8,860 nucleotides of DNA from M3007 sp044350425 (GCA_044350425.1 JBILHS010000166.1:1-8860); one strand, 5' to 3'; positions 1 through 6,342 are shown, counted from the first letter of the stretch. Notes: generated from the sequence alone by a model not told the origin. Made by a program: numbers and translations.

Positions 1-13
1 ATATGGACGCTCA

Positions 14-40
14 AGGCGATTGTCGCCTAGGATACTTTTT
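14..40 (+). terminator. Possible weak terminator of an upstream gene
   Basis: A perfect 6-bp inverted repeat (AGGCGA at 14-19, TCGCCT at 23-28, 3-base loop) is followed after seven bases by a run of five T. The stem is short and the T-run is displaced, so this is at best a weak intrinsic terminator for a gene left of the window. Confidence 0.25.
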
Positions 41-105
41 GATTTTGCCATAAAGCAAAGATCGTAGCATGTCAAGGAACTTCATGAAAAATGAGTATAT
101 ACCAT

Positions 106-174
106 AGGTTTTAAAAACCTGGAAGGTCTTGCACTCGGTAAAAAATAAATCTGGTTCTTTTCTTTAAACGAACC
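106..174. repeat. Two small inverted repeats upstream of the amidase gene
   Basis: AGGTTTT (106-112) and AAAACCT (114-120) form a perfect 7-bp palindrome around one A. GGTTC (153-157) and GAACC (170-174) form a second stem that is followed by TTTTGA. The first could be an operator or chance. The second resembles a weak terminator that would insulate the promoter at 217-224 from upstream transcription. I see no gene in 1-251. Confidence 0.3.
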
Positions 175-216
175 TTTTGACCCAACTCCAATGGTTTCTG
201 AGCCTGTACGCGTCGA

Positions 217-224
217 TACTTTTG
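217..224 (+). promoter_or_regulatory. Bacteroidota-type -7 promoter element (TACTTTTG)
   Basis: TACTTTTG matches the phylum's TAnnTTTG -7 consensus exactly. A partial -33 element (TTTC at 195-198) lies 18 bases upstream. Transcription would start near 231, about 20 bases before the ATG at 252, so the upstream in-frame ATG at 177 would lie outside the transcript. Confidence 0.5.
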
Positions 225-251
225 AAAAACAAGGGAAACAAAGCAAACACA

Positions 252-1172
252 ATGAAAAAACAAGCCATTCTCCTCGGTGCTATGACTTTAGGAGTGGCCT
301 TTTGGGCCTTGGGTCCCTCCATGTCCTTCAAAAATCTGTCAAGCGCGATCGGGTACAGTACCGGCGACTTTAGTCGCAGGAAAATGCCCGAACCTACTAC
401 ATTAGCCCCCTCAGTCTACACAGAAAACGACTCCCTCCTCTTCCTGGAAAAGCAAAAACTAGCCCTGGCAGAAACCACCACCCCTGCCAAAGCCCTCGCT
501 GTAGCGAAAAGCTTTGTTGGCGCGCCGTATGTCCACGGATGCCTGGACCGAACCTCGCAGGAATGCCTGGCGGTCAATCTCTGCGAACTGGATTGCTGGA
601 CCTTCGTAGAAAACAGTCTCGCCATTGCGCTGGCCGCACCCGGCAATTTTTACGACTACAGAGTCCAATTACAAGAACTTAGATACTGGGGAGGCAACGT
701 AAATGGTTACGGCTCACGCATTCACTATTTTTCCGGCTGGTTGCTTCAAAATGAAAAACGCGGCATCCTCCAGGACCTCACTGCTTCGATGGGTGGGATT
801 CCTTACAAGAAAAACATCGGCTACATCTCTGCCCGTCCGGCTAAATATCCCAAGATCAAAAACCAGGAAAACCTTCGTTCCCTACAGGCTGCCGAGCGCC
901 GCATCAACGCACACTCCTGGTTTTTTATTCCCAAAAAACAGGTGGCAGCCATCGAACATCTGATTCAGGAAGGGGATATTGTGTCGCTTACTGCCTGGAA
1001 ACCTGAGCTGGACATCGCACACCAGGGTTTTGCTGTCAGGATCAATGGACGGATGCACCTGATGCATGCCTCTTCACTGGGCAAAAAAGTGGTTATTTCG
1101 AAGCAGCCCTTGCCGGAATACCTTGCTACACAGATTGGACAAACGGGAATCATGGTGGCGCGTTTGAAGTGA
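252..1172 (+). CDS. Secreted DUF1460 NlpC/P60-type N-acetylmuramoyl-L-alanine amidase-like protein
   Basis: The 306-residue protein opens with a Sec-type signal (MKK, then a hydrophobic stretch at about 5-20), so it should act in the periplasm or at the envelope on peptidoglycan or its fragments. The body matches DUF1460 (PF07313) along its length: FVGAPYVHG near 88-96, VNLCELDCWTFVEN at 108-121, RIHYFSGW at 156-163, GGIPYKKNIGYIS at 181-193, AHQGF at 256-260 and MHASS at 271-275. By comparison with NlpC/P60 enzymes, Cys115 is the nucleophile, His257 the catalytic base, and His272 the likely third polar residue. Family members have been described as NlpC/P60-fold amidases that cut the MurNAc-L-Ala bond; applying that here is inference. 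The frame is open back to an ATG at 177, but 252 is chosen because the signal peptide begins there and a -7 promoter lies at 217-224. Oddly, four cysteines (97, 105, 111, 115) fall within 19 residues. The stop is one base from the convergent neighbour's stop. Confidence 0.87.
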   Translation: MKKQAILLGAMTLGVAFWALGPSMSFKNLSSAIGYSTGDFSRRKMPEPTTLAPSVYTENDSLLFLEKQKLALAETTTPAKALAVAKSFVGAPYVHGCLDRTSQECLAVNLCELDCWTFVENSLAIALAAPGNFYDYRVQLQELRYWGGNVNGYGSRIHYFSGWLLQNEKRGILQDLTASMGGIPYKKNIGYISARPAKYPKIKNQENLRSLQAAERRINAHSWFFIPKKQVAAIEHLIQEGDIVSLTAWKPELDIAHQGFAVRINGRMHLMHASSLGKKVVISKQPLPEYLATQIGQTGIMVARLK

Positions 1173-1173
1173 A

Positions 1174-2379
1174 TCATTCCGGCAGTTTCACTGCAAAACA
1201 GTTTTTAAAATCAGAACAGAAAACAGTTTTGCCATCAGAACTTACCCTCAATATATCCTCAAGGTCTTCTTCATTGGGTAAAGATTGCTTACTCAGATAG
1301 CATCCTGTTTCAAAATCAAGGCTTGTCAGTTTAAAGTTCTCCATAAAATAAAGACGTCCATTCCGGACAAAACTACCCATCAATCCTGAAAGAAAGCCGG
1401 TAGGAGCGCTACTACTCCAGTACTTTTCTCCACTTAATGGATTGAGCGCATCTATAAACCCACTTCCTTTATAAGCAATCAGGCGGTCTTCCCGCAGGAT
1501 TATCTGCGTTGCTGCGACACAAGGCTTGCTCCAAATTACATTGGCCGTTTTTGCATCCAAACAATTTACTTTTTCTTCTAACGGGAAAAATACCCGTCCA
1601 TTTTTAAGAATTACATTTCCTTCCGCTCTTCGGTAATACGTCCTTGTTTGGGAGGCCGGCGTAGTTACAGTCAGTCCGCTTTTAATTTCATGGCAAACAA
1701 GCCTGAACTCAAGATTTCCTATCGCTGGACTATAAGCAGCTTCCATGCAACAAAAGAGCGTATCGCCATTGGGCATAATTTCTGTAACTGGATCTGAAAA
1801 GGGTCTGATAAACGCAGGTTTTGCTTTTGTCCGCCTTCGGAGTATTTCCCGATATTTATCTCCTTGTAAATCAAGTAAATAAGCATAAGAATCCACAGAG
1901 TCTATGGCTGGCGGATTCGAATGTGCTAAGACAACAGCATACCCTTTTCCTAAGGCGAACAAAGGATCAAGCCCTACTTCTACAGGCAGCTTACAGATGG
2001 CCTTTTCTTCAAGGGTATTTAGGTCAAACTCAAAAAACGTATTGCTTCCCAAAGCCAGGTAGAAAAGTTTCGATCCAGATATTTGTGTATAATTATCCAA
2101 AAAGGATGCGGAGATGTTTTTCTGCCAGAGTAATTCACCTGTTTTGATGTCAAAGCAATTCAGTTTGTTGCTTGCATTCGATGAAGCCTGTTCTCCTGCT
2201 ACCAAGATTTTATCTTCAAAGGCAATTGGGCAATGTGTGTACATGTTCTTTGACCAAAGCGAAGAGAGTATGGTTTGGTCTATGGTTATTCCTTCACAAG
2301 GAGCCTGGGGTGCTTCCGTTTTTTTGCATGAAGGGGAAAATAGGACTAAAATTAACAACAAAAGAATAGGGTATCTCAT
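1174..2379 (-). CDS. Lipoprotein with PQQ-like (quinoprotein) beta-propeller repeats
   Basis: The 401-residue protein has a type II signal: a hydrophobic stretch at 4-14 and a lipobox ending SPSC with the lipidated Cys at 18, followed by Lys-Lys-Thr-Glu. It should therefore be anchored in a cell-envelope membrane. The body shows degenerate PQQ/WD-like blades with the pattern hydrophobic-x-x-D-x-x-T-G-x-x-hydrophobic-W: KLNCFDIKTGELLWQK (72-87), KVNCLDAKTANVIWSK (270-285), a block near 307-322 ending in Tyr-Trp, and LTSLDFETG (351-359). Such propellers usually serve as binding scaffolds. No cofactor-binding or catalytic residues are recognisable, so an enzyme role is not supported; a BamB-like role is unlikely given the repeat pattern and the isolated context. 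The gene is alone on the minus strand, converges on the amidase gene with one base between stops, and diverges from dnaK. Its -7 promoter at 2415-2422 predicts a leader of about 30 bases. Family is likely, function unknown. Confidence 0.8.
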   Translation of the reverse strand: MRYPILLLLILVLFSPSCKKTEAPQAPCEGITIDQTILSSLWSKNMYTHCPIAFEDKILVAGEQASSNASNKLNCFDIKTGELLWQKNISASFLDNYTQISGSKLFYLALGSNTFFEFDLNTLEEKAICKLPVEVGLDPLFALGKGYAVVLAHSNPPAIDSVDSYAYLLDLQGDKYREILRRRTKAKPAFIRPFSDPVTEIMPNGDTLFCCMEAAYSPAIGNLEFRLVCHEIKSGLTVTTPASQTRTYYRRAEGNVILKNGRVFFPLEEKVNCLDAKTANVIWSKPCVAATQIILREDRLIAYKGSGFIDALNPLSGEKYWSSSAPTGFLSGLMGSFVRNGRLYFMENFKLTSLDFETGCYLSKQSLPNEEDLEDILRVSSDGKTVFCSDFKNCFAVKLPE

Positions 2380-2414
2380 TGTAGTAAGTAATTTATGGGA
2401 GTCGGTTAATTTTA

Positions 2415-2422
2415 CAAAGATA
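2415..2422 (-). promoter_or_regulatory. Bacteroidota-type -7 promoter element for the lipoprotein gene
   Basis: On the minus strand this reads TATCTTTG, an exact TAnnTTTG match, about 35 bases before the ATG at 2379. No clear -33 TTTG sits at the usual distance. Confidence 0.5.
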
Positions 2423-2443
2423 GCAAATAATCTGCAAAAATAT

Positions 2444-2468
2444 GCCGCTTTGCCAGTCGCCGCTTTGC
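2444..2468. repeat. Short direct repeat (GCCGCTTTGC, two copies)
   Basis: Identical 10-base copies at 2444-2453 and 2459-2468 are repeated at a 15-base period. They lie in the divergent gap between the lipoprotein gene and dnaK, just upstream of the lipoprotein -7 element on the minus strand. They could be a regulator binding site or chance. Confidence 0.3.
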
Positions 2469-2531
2469 TTTCCTGACAAATTTCTCCTTTTAAGTCTCAT
2501 CAATTCTGCCATTCCGTCAGATTTCCCTGCA

Positions 2532-2547
2532 TGGCACAACGATTGAT
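2532..2547 (+). promoter_or_regulatory. Sigma-54-like -24/-12 promoter candidate for dnaK
   Basis: TGGCAC (2532-2537), five bases, then TTGAT (2543-2547) follows the sigma-54 layout TGGCACG-N4-TTGCW. The -24 GG and the -12 G are 12 bases apart as required; the -12 dinucleotide is GA instead of GC. CTGAC (2473-2477) and GTCAG (2516-2520) upstream form an inverted pair that could be an activator site. No TTTG occurs anywhere from 2468 to 2671, so the usual TAnnTTTG element is absent. Transcription would start near 2558, giving a leader of about 114 bases. No sigma-32 element or CIRCE repeat is seen. Confidence 0.4.
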
Positions 2548-2577
2548 AGAATCGATTACCCGCCGTAACTTAAGCGA

Positions 2578-2650
2578 AGGTGGGAACTACCAAAATAACC
2601 ACCTCAAATCACCAGTGAACGATTCACCCAATCACCAATCAACCAATCAC
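2578..2650 (+). promoter_or_regulatory. dnaK leader: short hairpin and A/C-rich repeats
   Basis: AGGTGG (2578-2583) can pair with CCACCT (2599-2604). Four to five imperfect copies of AATCACCA follow (near 2607, 2622, 2630, 2637 and 2645). The last part of the leader is nearly G-free and should be unstructured, which suits initiation without a Shine-Dalgarno sequence. The ATG is preceded by an A-rich stretch (GACAAAAC). Confidence 0.35.
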
Positions 2651-2671
2651 TAAAATCTATTCAGACAAAAC

Positions 2672-4600
2672 ATGGGAAAGATAATTGGCATTGACCTCGG
2701 TACAACCAACTCCTGCGTCTCCGTCATGGTAGGCAACGAACCTACTGTGATCGCCAACGATGAAGGCGCACGTACCACTCCTTCTGTAGTTGGCTTTCTG
2801 GACAATGGCGAGCGCAAAATAGGCGCACCCGCCAAACGCCAGGCCATCACAAACCCTACCCGTACGGTAGCATCCATCAAACGATTTATGGGGATGCGCC
2901 ACAGCGAGTCCACCTCCGAAATCGGTCGCGTACCCTATAAAGTGGTAAAAGGCGAAAACGACACCATCCGTGTCGATATCGACGGACGCCTCTACACGCC
3001 GCAGGAAGTCAGCGCCATGACCCTGCAAAAAATGAAAAAGATAGCTGAAGACTATCTTGGCGAGACAGTTACAGAAGCGGTTATCACCGTGCCTGCTTAC
3101 TTCAACGACTCGCAACGCCAGGCAACTAAAGAAGCCGGTGCCATTGCAGGACTTGATGTAAAACGGATCGTGAACGAACCGACTGCGGCTGCCCTGGCTT
3201 ATGGCCTCGACAAACGCGATAAAGACATGAAGATCGCGGTGTACGACCTCGGTGGTGGTACCTTCGACATCTCGGTACTTGAACTCGGCGGCGGTGTTTT
3301 TGAAGTGAAATCTACCAATGGTGACACACACCTGGGTGGCGACGACTTCGACCAAACCATCATTGAATGGCTGGCCGACGAATTCAAACGTCAGGAAAAT
3401 ATTGACCTCCGCAAAGATCCAATGGCGCTCCAACGCCTGAAAGAAGCTGCTGAAAAAGCCAAGATCGAACTTTCAAGCGGTGCAGAGACTGAGATCAACC
3501 TGCCTTATATCACGGCAGTGGATGGTGTGCCAAAACACCTGGTGGTTAAACTCAGCCGTGCCAAATTTGAGCAGATGACCGACGCCCTCGTACAACGTAC
3601 GCTGGAGCCTTGTCGCAAAGCGCTCAAAGATGCCGGCATGAAGCCTAACGAAGTGGACGAAGTGATCCTAGTAGGCGGTTCAACCCGTATCCCACGCATC
3701 CAGGAAGAAGTAGAGAAGTTTTTTGGCAAAAAGCCGAACCGCTCTGTGAACCCGGATGAAGTAGTGGCCATCGGTGCAGCCGTACAAGGCGGTGTACTCA
3801 GTGGCGCGGTTACAGATGTACTCCTGCTCGACGTGACCCCGCTTTCGCTGGGCATCGAGACCATGGGCAATATCTACGACGTGGTGATCGAAGCCAACAC
3901 GACTGTACCAACCAAGAAATCAAAAACCTACTCGACGGCTTCTGACAACCAGCCGCAGGTAGAGATTCACATCCTGCAAGGCGAACGCCCGATGGCACGC
4001 GACAACCGCTCAGTGGGTCGTTTCATCCTGAATGATCTTCCACCGGCACCGCGTGGGGTTCCGCAGATCGAGGTCATTTTTGACATGGATGCAAACGGTA
4101 TCCTGAGCGTAACGGCGGTGGATAAAGGCACTGGCAAGCAACAAAATATCCGAATCGAAGCCAGCACAGGTCTGAGCAAAGACGAGATTGCACGGATGAA
4201 AGCAGAGGCTCAGGCCAATGCTGAAACCGACCGCGAAACCCGCGAACGCGCTGAAAAACTCAACGCTGCAGACTCGCTCATTTTCCAGACCGAGAAGCAA
4301 CTCAAGGAATTCGGCGATAAAGTATCTGCCAACCACAAAGAGACCATCGAAAAAGCACTCAATGAACTCCGCGAGGCGCATAAAGTACAAGACATCGCTC
4401 GCCTTGACACCGCACAAGCCGCGCTCACAGAAGCATGGAATGCTGCCAGTCAGGAGATCTACGCTGCACAGCAGGCTTCCGGAGGCAATCCTGAAGGAGG
4501 CGCTGAAAACCCATACAGTTCTGCCACAGGCGGTCCTGCAGGCGGTGGCAGCGGTGGAACGGAGGCACAGGATGTGGAGTTTGAGGAAGTGAAGAGCTAA
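2672..4600 (+). CDS. dnaK: Molecular chaperone DnaK (Hsp70)
   Basis: A full-length 642-residue cytoplasmic Hsp70 that binds exposed hydrophobic segments of client proteins in an ATP-driven cycle with DnaJ and GrpE. Signature 1 is IDLGTTNS at 7-14. Signature 2 is YDLGGGTFDIS at 191-201, with Thr197 matching the catalytic Thr199 of the E. coli protein. Signature 3 is VILVGGSTRIPRIQ at 331-344. The conserved interdomain linker, VLLLDVTPLSL, spans 383-393 and separates the ATPase domain from the beta-sandwich substrate domain. The helical lid runs to about residue 600, followed by a Gly/Ala/Ser-rich tail ending DVEFEEVKS, close to the usual bacterial EEVK end. The start is set by the conserved GKIIGIDLGTT beginning right after the ATG. 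grpE and dnaJ are not adjacent, so dnaK appears monocistronic between its own leader and a strong terminator at 4616-4650. A sigma-54-like promoter candidate lies upstream. Nothing is truncated. Confidence 0.98.
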   Translation: MGKIIGIDLGTTNSCVSVMVGNEPTVIANDEGARTTPSVVGFLDNGERKIGAPAKRQAITNPTRTVASIKRFMGMRHSESTSEIGRVPYKVVKGENDTIRVDIDGRLYTPQEVSAMTLQKMKKIAEDYLGETVTEAVITVPAYFNDSQRQATKEAGAIAGLDVKRIVNEPTAAALAYGLDKRDKDMKIAVYDLGGGTFDISVLELGGGVFEVKSTNGDTHLGGDDFDQTIIEWLADEFKRQENIDLRKDPMALQRLKEAAEKAKIELSSGAETEINLPYITAVDGVPKHLVVKLSRAKFEQMTDALVQRTLEPCRKALKDAGMKPNEVDEVILVGGSTRIPRIQEEVEKFFGKKPNRSVNPDEVVAIGAAVQGGVLSGAVTDVLLLDVTPLSLGIETMGNIYDVVIEANTTVPTKKSKTYSTASDNQPQVEIHILQGERPMARDNRSVGRFILNDLPPAPRGVPQIEVIFDMDANGILSVTAVDKGTGKQQNIRIEASTGLSKDEIARMKAEAQANAETDRETRERAEKLNAADSLIFQTEKQLKEFGDKVSANHKETIEKALNELREAHKVQDIARLDTAQAALTEAWNAASQEIYAAQQASGGNPEGGAENPYSSATGGPAGGGSGGTEAQDVEFEEVKS

Positions 4601-4615
4601 AAAGAAGAATAAAAG

Positions 4616-4650
4616 GCATCGGGGGGATTGGGTATCCCTCCGATGCTTAT
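4616..4650 (+). terminator. Strong intrinsic terminator of dnaK
   Basis: A 13-bp stem (GCATCGGGGGGAT at 4616-4628, ATCCCTCCGATGC at 4634-4646) has one G-T wobble and a 5-base loop. The T-rich tail is only moderate (TTATTAAT). It starts 16 bases after the dnaK stop. Confidence 0.8.
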
Positions 4651-5041
4651 TAATAGGTATTCATAACAATTTTATTTTTTATGAATACTTCAATACAATG
4701 CGCTCCAAAAGTGCGAGTGCAAAAACCCATGATCCTCTCATTTGAATGTAGCGTTTGGGTTCTTTTCATCTTTTCTACCCAAAAAAAGTTCTTTTTTGTT
4801 TTGGGATTTCAGAACTACCAAATCAAGTTTGATAAGTGTAGGCTTTCTGAAAAAGTAGAATTTAAGATGGTCAGAACTACGAACTATACTCCATCTTTTG
4901 AGAGATTTTTTTAATTCCCGAATTGGATATATATATTAAAAGTATAATTTATTAATTAAAAGCGTTGGGGCTATCTGAGTTTATTTATAGTGCCAAAAGC
5001 TATGTTTATCATAAAAAAAAATAGAATTATCAAAAAACTTT
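4651..5041. other. A/T-rich intergenic stretch without a convincing gene
   Basis: This stretch of about 390 bases is much richer in A/T than the flanking genes and has long A and T runs. One open frame (4681-4914, 77 codons) begins just after T-rich DNA, but the product is Phe/Lys-rich with no recognisable domain or signal, and no -7 element precedes it, so I do not call it a gene. Near 4965-4996 an imperfect hairpin is visible (TTGGGGCTAT / ATAGTGCCAA, 9 of 10 positions paired, 12-base loop). The stretch ends at a strong rightward terminator, so some transcript, possibly a small RNA, may run through it. The base composition would fit acquired DNA linked to the HNH module downstream. Confidence 0.5.
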
Positions 5042-5071
5042 AAGCCGCCCAGAGACTCGGGTGGCTTTTTT
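4965..5071 (+). ncRNA. Candidate small RNA (hairpin plus terminator)
   Basis: An imperfect stem (TTGG..CTAT at 4965-4974 with ATAG..CCAA at 4987-4996) and the strong terminator at 5042-5071 lie on the same strand with no coding gene upstream of the terminator. The 5' end is unknown and no TAnnTTTG promoter is seen. I recognise no known RNA family. The terminator might instead stop leftover read-through from dnaK. Confidence 0.22.
5042..5071 (+). terminator. Strong intrinsic terminator upstream of the HNH module
   Basis: AAGCCGCCC (5042-5050) pairs with GGGTGGCTT (5059-5067): nine pairs with one G-T wobble and an 8-base loop. Six T (5066-5071) begin at the last stem pair. It reads rightward and sits about 50 bases before the ATG at 5121, isolating the module from upstream transcription. 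Confidence 0.75.
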
Positions 5072-5120
5072 ATTTCTGTTTTTCTCCTAAAAGCGCGTTA
5101 TTTGCATAAAATATCCAAGC

Positions 5121-5360
5121 ATGATTGCTACATCCTTAGGTTACGAAGAAGTTGCTGAGTTTATCGCAAGCCTTGACCCGGAACGGTTGCTCGAATTGCG
5201 CCCTTCGCCCAAAGTTCAGGAACGCGTGGAGGAGTTGCTCTTCAAAAAGAAGGACCAAGGCCTTACTCCCGACGAACAATTTGAACTTGACCGATATCTT
5301 GCACTGGAACACCTCATCGCACTTGCTAAAGTCCGCGCACGTCTCCGTCTTGCCGCATGA
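5121..5360 (+). CDS. Small helical protein paired with an HNH endonuclease (possible antitoxin or accessory)
   Basis: A 79-residue soluble protein, apparently all helix, rich in Glu, Leu and Arg, with no signal peptide or membrane segment. Visible parts are an N-terminal helix (about 8-18), a PSPKVQERVEELLFKKK segment (28-44), the linker GLTPDEQFELDRYL (47-60), and a C-terminal basic helix ALAKVRARLRL (67-77). I do not recognise a named domain. I recall similar short proteins with the pattern L-T-x-x-E-x-x-E-L-D-x-Y-L directly before HNH endonucleases of this type in cyanobacteria and other phyla; this could not be checked here. Its stop overlaps the next start (ATGA at 5357-5360), which implies translational coupling. 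Size, charge and order fit an antitoxin or immunity partner, or a DNA-targeting subunit, but that is inference. The start follows A/T-rich DNA; only a partial -7 element (TTTG at 5101-5104) is seen. Confidence 0.7.
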   Translation: MIATSLGYEEVAEFIASLDPERLLELRPSPKVQERVEELLFKKKDQGLTPDEQFELDRYLALEHLIALAKVRARLRLAA

Positions 5361-5767
5361 GACTACATATTCCCCTAAAACTGCGGGTTTTGGTCACAGA
5401 AAACGCTGAACACCGTTGCGAATACTGCTGCATCCATCAAAGTGATTTGGATTTCACTTTTCATGTTGATCATATTATCAGTTTGAAGCATGGAGGAGGA
5501 GATGAATTTGAAAACCTTGCCTTATCTTGTTCAGTTTGCAACCAAAATAAAGGCACAGATTTGGGGACTTATCTCTCAGGTAGTGACCAATTAATTCGAC
5601 TTTTTCATCCCCGGCGCGATAAATGGGATAAGCACTTCAAAAAAGATAATGGTGAAATTATTCCTCTTACTGATATCGGAGCAGCCACCATCAAAGTACT
5701 AGACCTAAATAATCCCGACCGCATAATTTTGAGAAGGCTTTTGGTACAAGCGGGAAGATACCTATAA
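5357..5767 (+). CDS. HNH endonuclease
   Basis: A compact 136-residue HNH (beta-beta-alpha-metal) nuclease. The first zinc-type knuckle is CEYC (Cys21, Cys24). The catalytic strand is FHVDHIISLKHGG (35-47), with His36, Asp38 and His39 in the positions expected for metal binding and general base. Asn53 in ENLAL and the second knuckle CSVCNQNKG (58-66) complete the domain. The C-terminal part is specific to this subfamily: RLFHPRRDKWDKHF (81-94), then LTDIGAATIKVLDLN (104-118) and RIILRRLLVQAG (122-133). It should cut double-stranded DNA; the target is unknown. It overlaps the preceding small gene by four bases (ATGA), so the two are one unit. No methyltransferase or other restriction-modification partner, and no phage or intron context, is seen, which favours a two-gene toxin-antitoxin or defence-like module or a domesticated nuclease. 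The stop lies 47 bases before the next gene, which has its own -7 element. Confidence 0.88.
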   Translation: MRLHIPLKLRVLVTENAEHRCEYCCIHQSDLDFTFHVDHIISLKHGGGDEFENLALSCSVCNQNKGTDLGTYLSGSDQLIRLFHPRRDKWDKHFKKDNGEIIPLTDIGAATIKVLDLNNPDRIILRRLLVQAGRYL

Positions 5768-5787
5768 TCTTTGATCAGTCCCTGCCT

Positions 5788-5795
5788 TACCTTTG
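5788..5795 (+). promoter_or_regulatory. Bacteroidota-type -7 promoter element for the DUF6913-dapA unit
   Basis: TACCTTTG is an exact TAnnTTTG match 19 bases before the ATG at 5815, predicting a very short leader of about 13 bases. No clear -33 partner is seen. Confidence 0.45.
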
Positions 5796-5814
5796 CGCCT
5801 CAACAGGCAAAACC

Positions 5815-6342
5815 ATGCTCACTCTGCTCCGCAATTTTCTGTTCAAAAAAGCCCTCCGGGAATCTTTGACCGCGCAAAAACGCAGTCGTCAGGTACATAC
5901 GATCGACAGTGCACGTACGATCGGGGTTTTGTTTGATGCCAGTACGGAAACAACCCGCCTGGAAAGTCTGGAATTCATAAAATCGCTGGAAAAGCAAGGA
6001 AAAAAAGTATCTGCACTTGGGTTTTTTAATGTCAATAAAGTGCCTGGTGATCAAGCTTTTGAATTCTTTTCAAAAAAGGAATGTTCCTGGATCGGACAAC
6101 CCAAAAGCGAAAAAGGGCTTGAGTTTGCCAAACAAAAATTTGACCTGCTGCTTACACTAAACCCTGATAAGCTTGCCCCGCTTGAATGGCTGGCTGTACA
6201 ATCGCAGGCCGCGTTTAAAATCGGGATTGCCACCAGCCACCCCAATGATTTTGATATTCAGCTGGAAACTCCTGAGGGCAAGGGCATTCGCTATTTCACC
6301 GAACAGCTTGCGCTTTACCTTGGAAGAATTGTTTTGAAATAA
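5815..6342 (+). CDS. DUF6913 family protein
   Basis: A 175-residue protein without signal peptide or membrane segment, beginning with a basic amphipathic helix (LRNFLFKKALRESL, 4-17). A beta strand IGVLFDAS (36-43) follows, then a helix with Glu/Lys-rich KSLEKQGKKVSALGFF (55-70), WIGQPKSEKG (91-100), and FDLLLTLNP (108-116). The end is GIRYFTEQLALYLGRI. This is the pattern of DUF6913, a family I know from Bacteroidota, often found next to dapA; its function is unknown. The alternating strands and helices suggest a small Rossmann-like fold. The stop codon overlaps an in-frame ATG by one base (TAATG at 6340-6344), but the true dapA start is placed at 6408. The two genes are probably co-transcribed from the -7 element at 5788-5795. 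Confidence 0.72.
   Translation: MLTLLRNFLFKKALRESLTAQKRSRQVHTIDSARTIGVLFDASTETTRLESLEFIKSLEKQGKKVSALGFFNVNKVPGDQAFEFFSKKECSWIGQPKSEKGLEFAKQKFDLLLTLNPDKLAPLEWLAVQSQAAFKIGIATSHPNDFDIQLETPEGKGIRYFTEQLALYLGRIVLK

Noticed and set aside
2607..2650. CRISPR-like repeat array
   Set aside because: Units are only 7-9 bases, imperfect and without spacers; this is an A/C-rich leader, not an array.
2480..2671. CIRCE or sigma-32 control of dnaK
   Set aside because: Neither the TTAGCACTC-N9-GAGTGCTAA repeat nor a CTTGAA/CCCCAT-type promoter is present.
2657..3433. 258-codon minus-strand open frame
   Set aside because: It is fully antisense to the conserved N-terminal half of dnaK and reflects codon bias; no family resemblance.
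4681..4914. 77-codon open frame in the A/T-rich gap
   Set aside because: Product is Phe/Lys-rich with no recognisable domain, no signal peptide and no promoter; long open frames arise from the composition and T-runs. Kept only as part of the intergenic description.
5042..5071. Terminator belonging to dnaK
   Set aside because: dnaK already has a stronger, closer hairpin at 4616-4650; a back-up role for read-through cannot be excluded but does not explain the 400-base gap.
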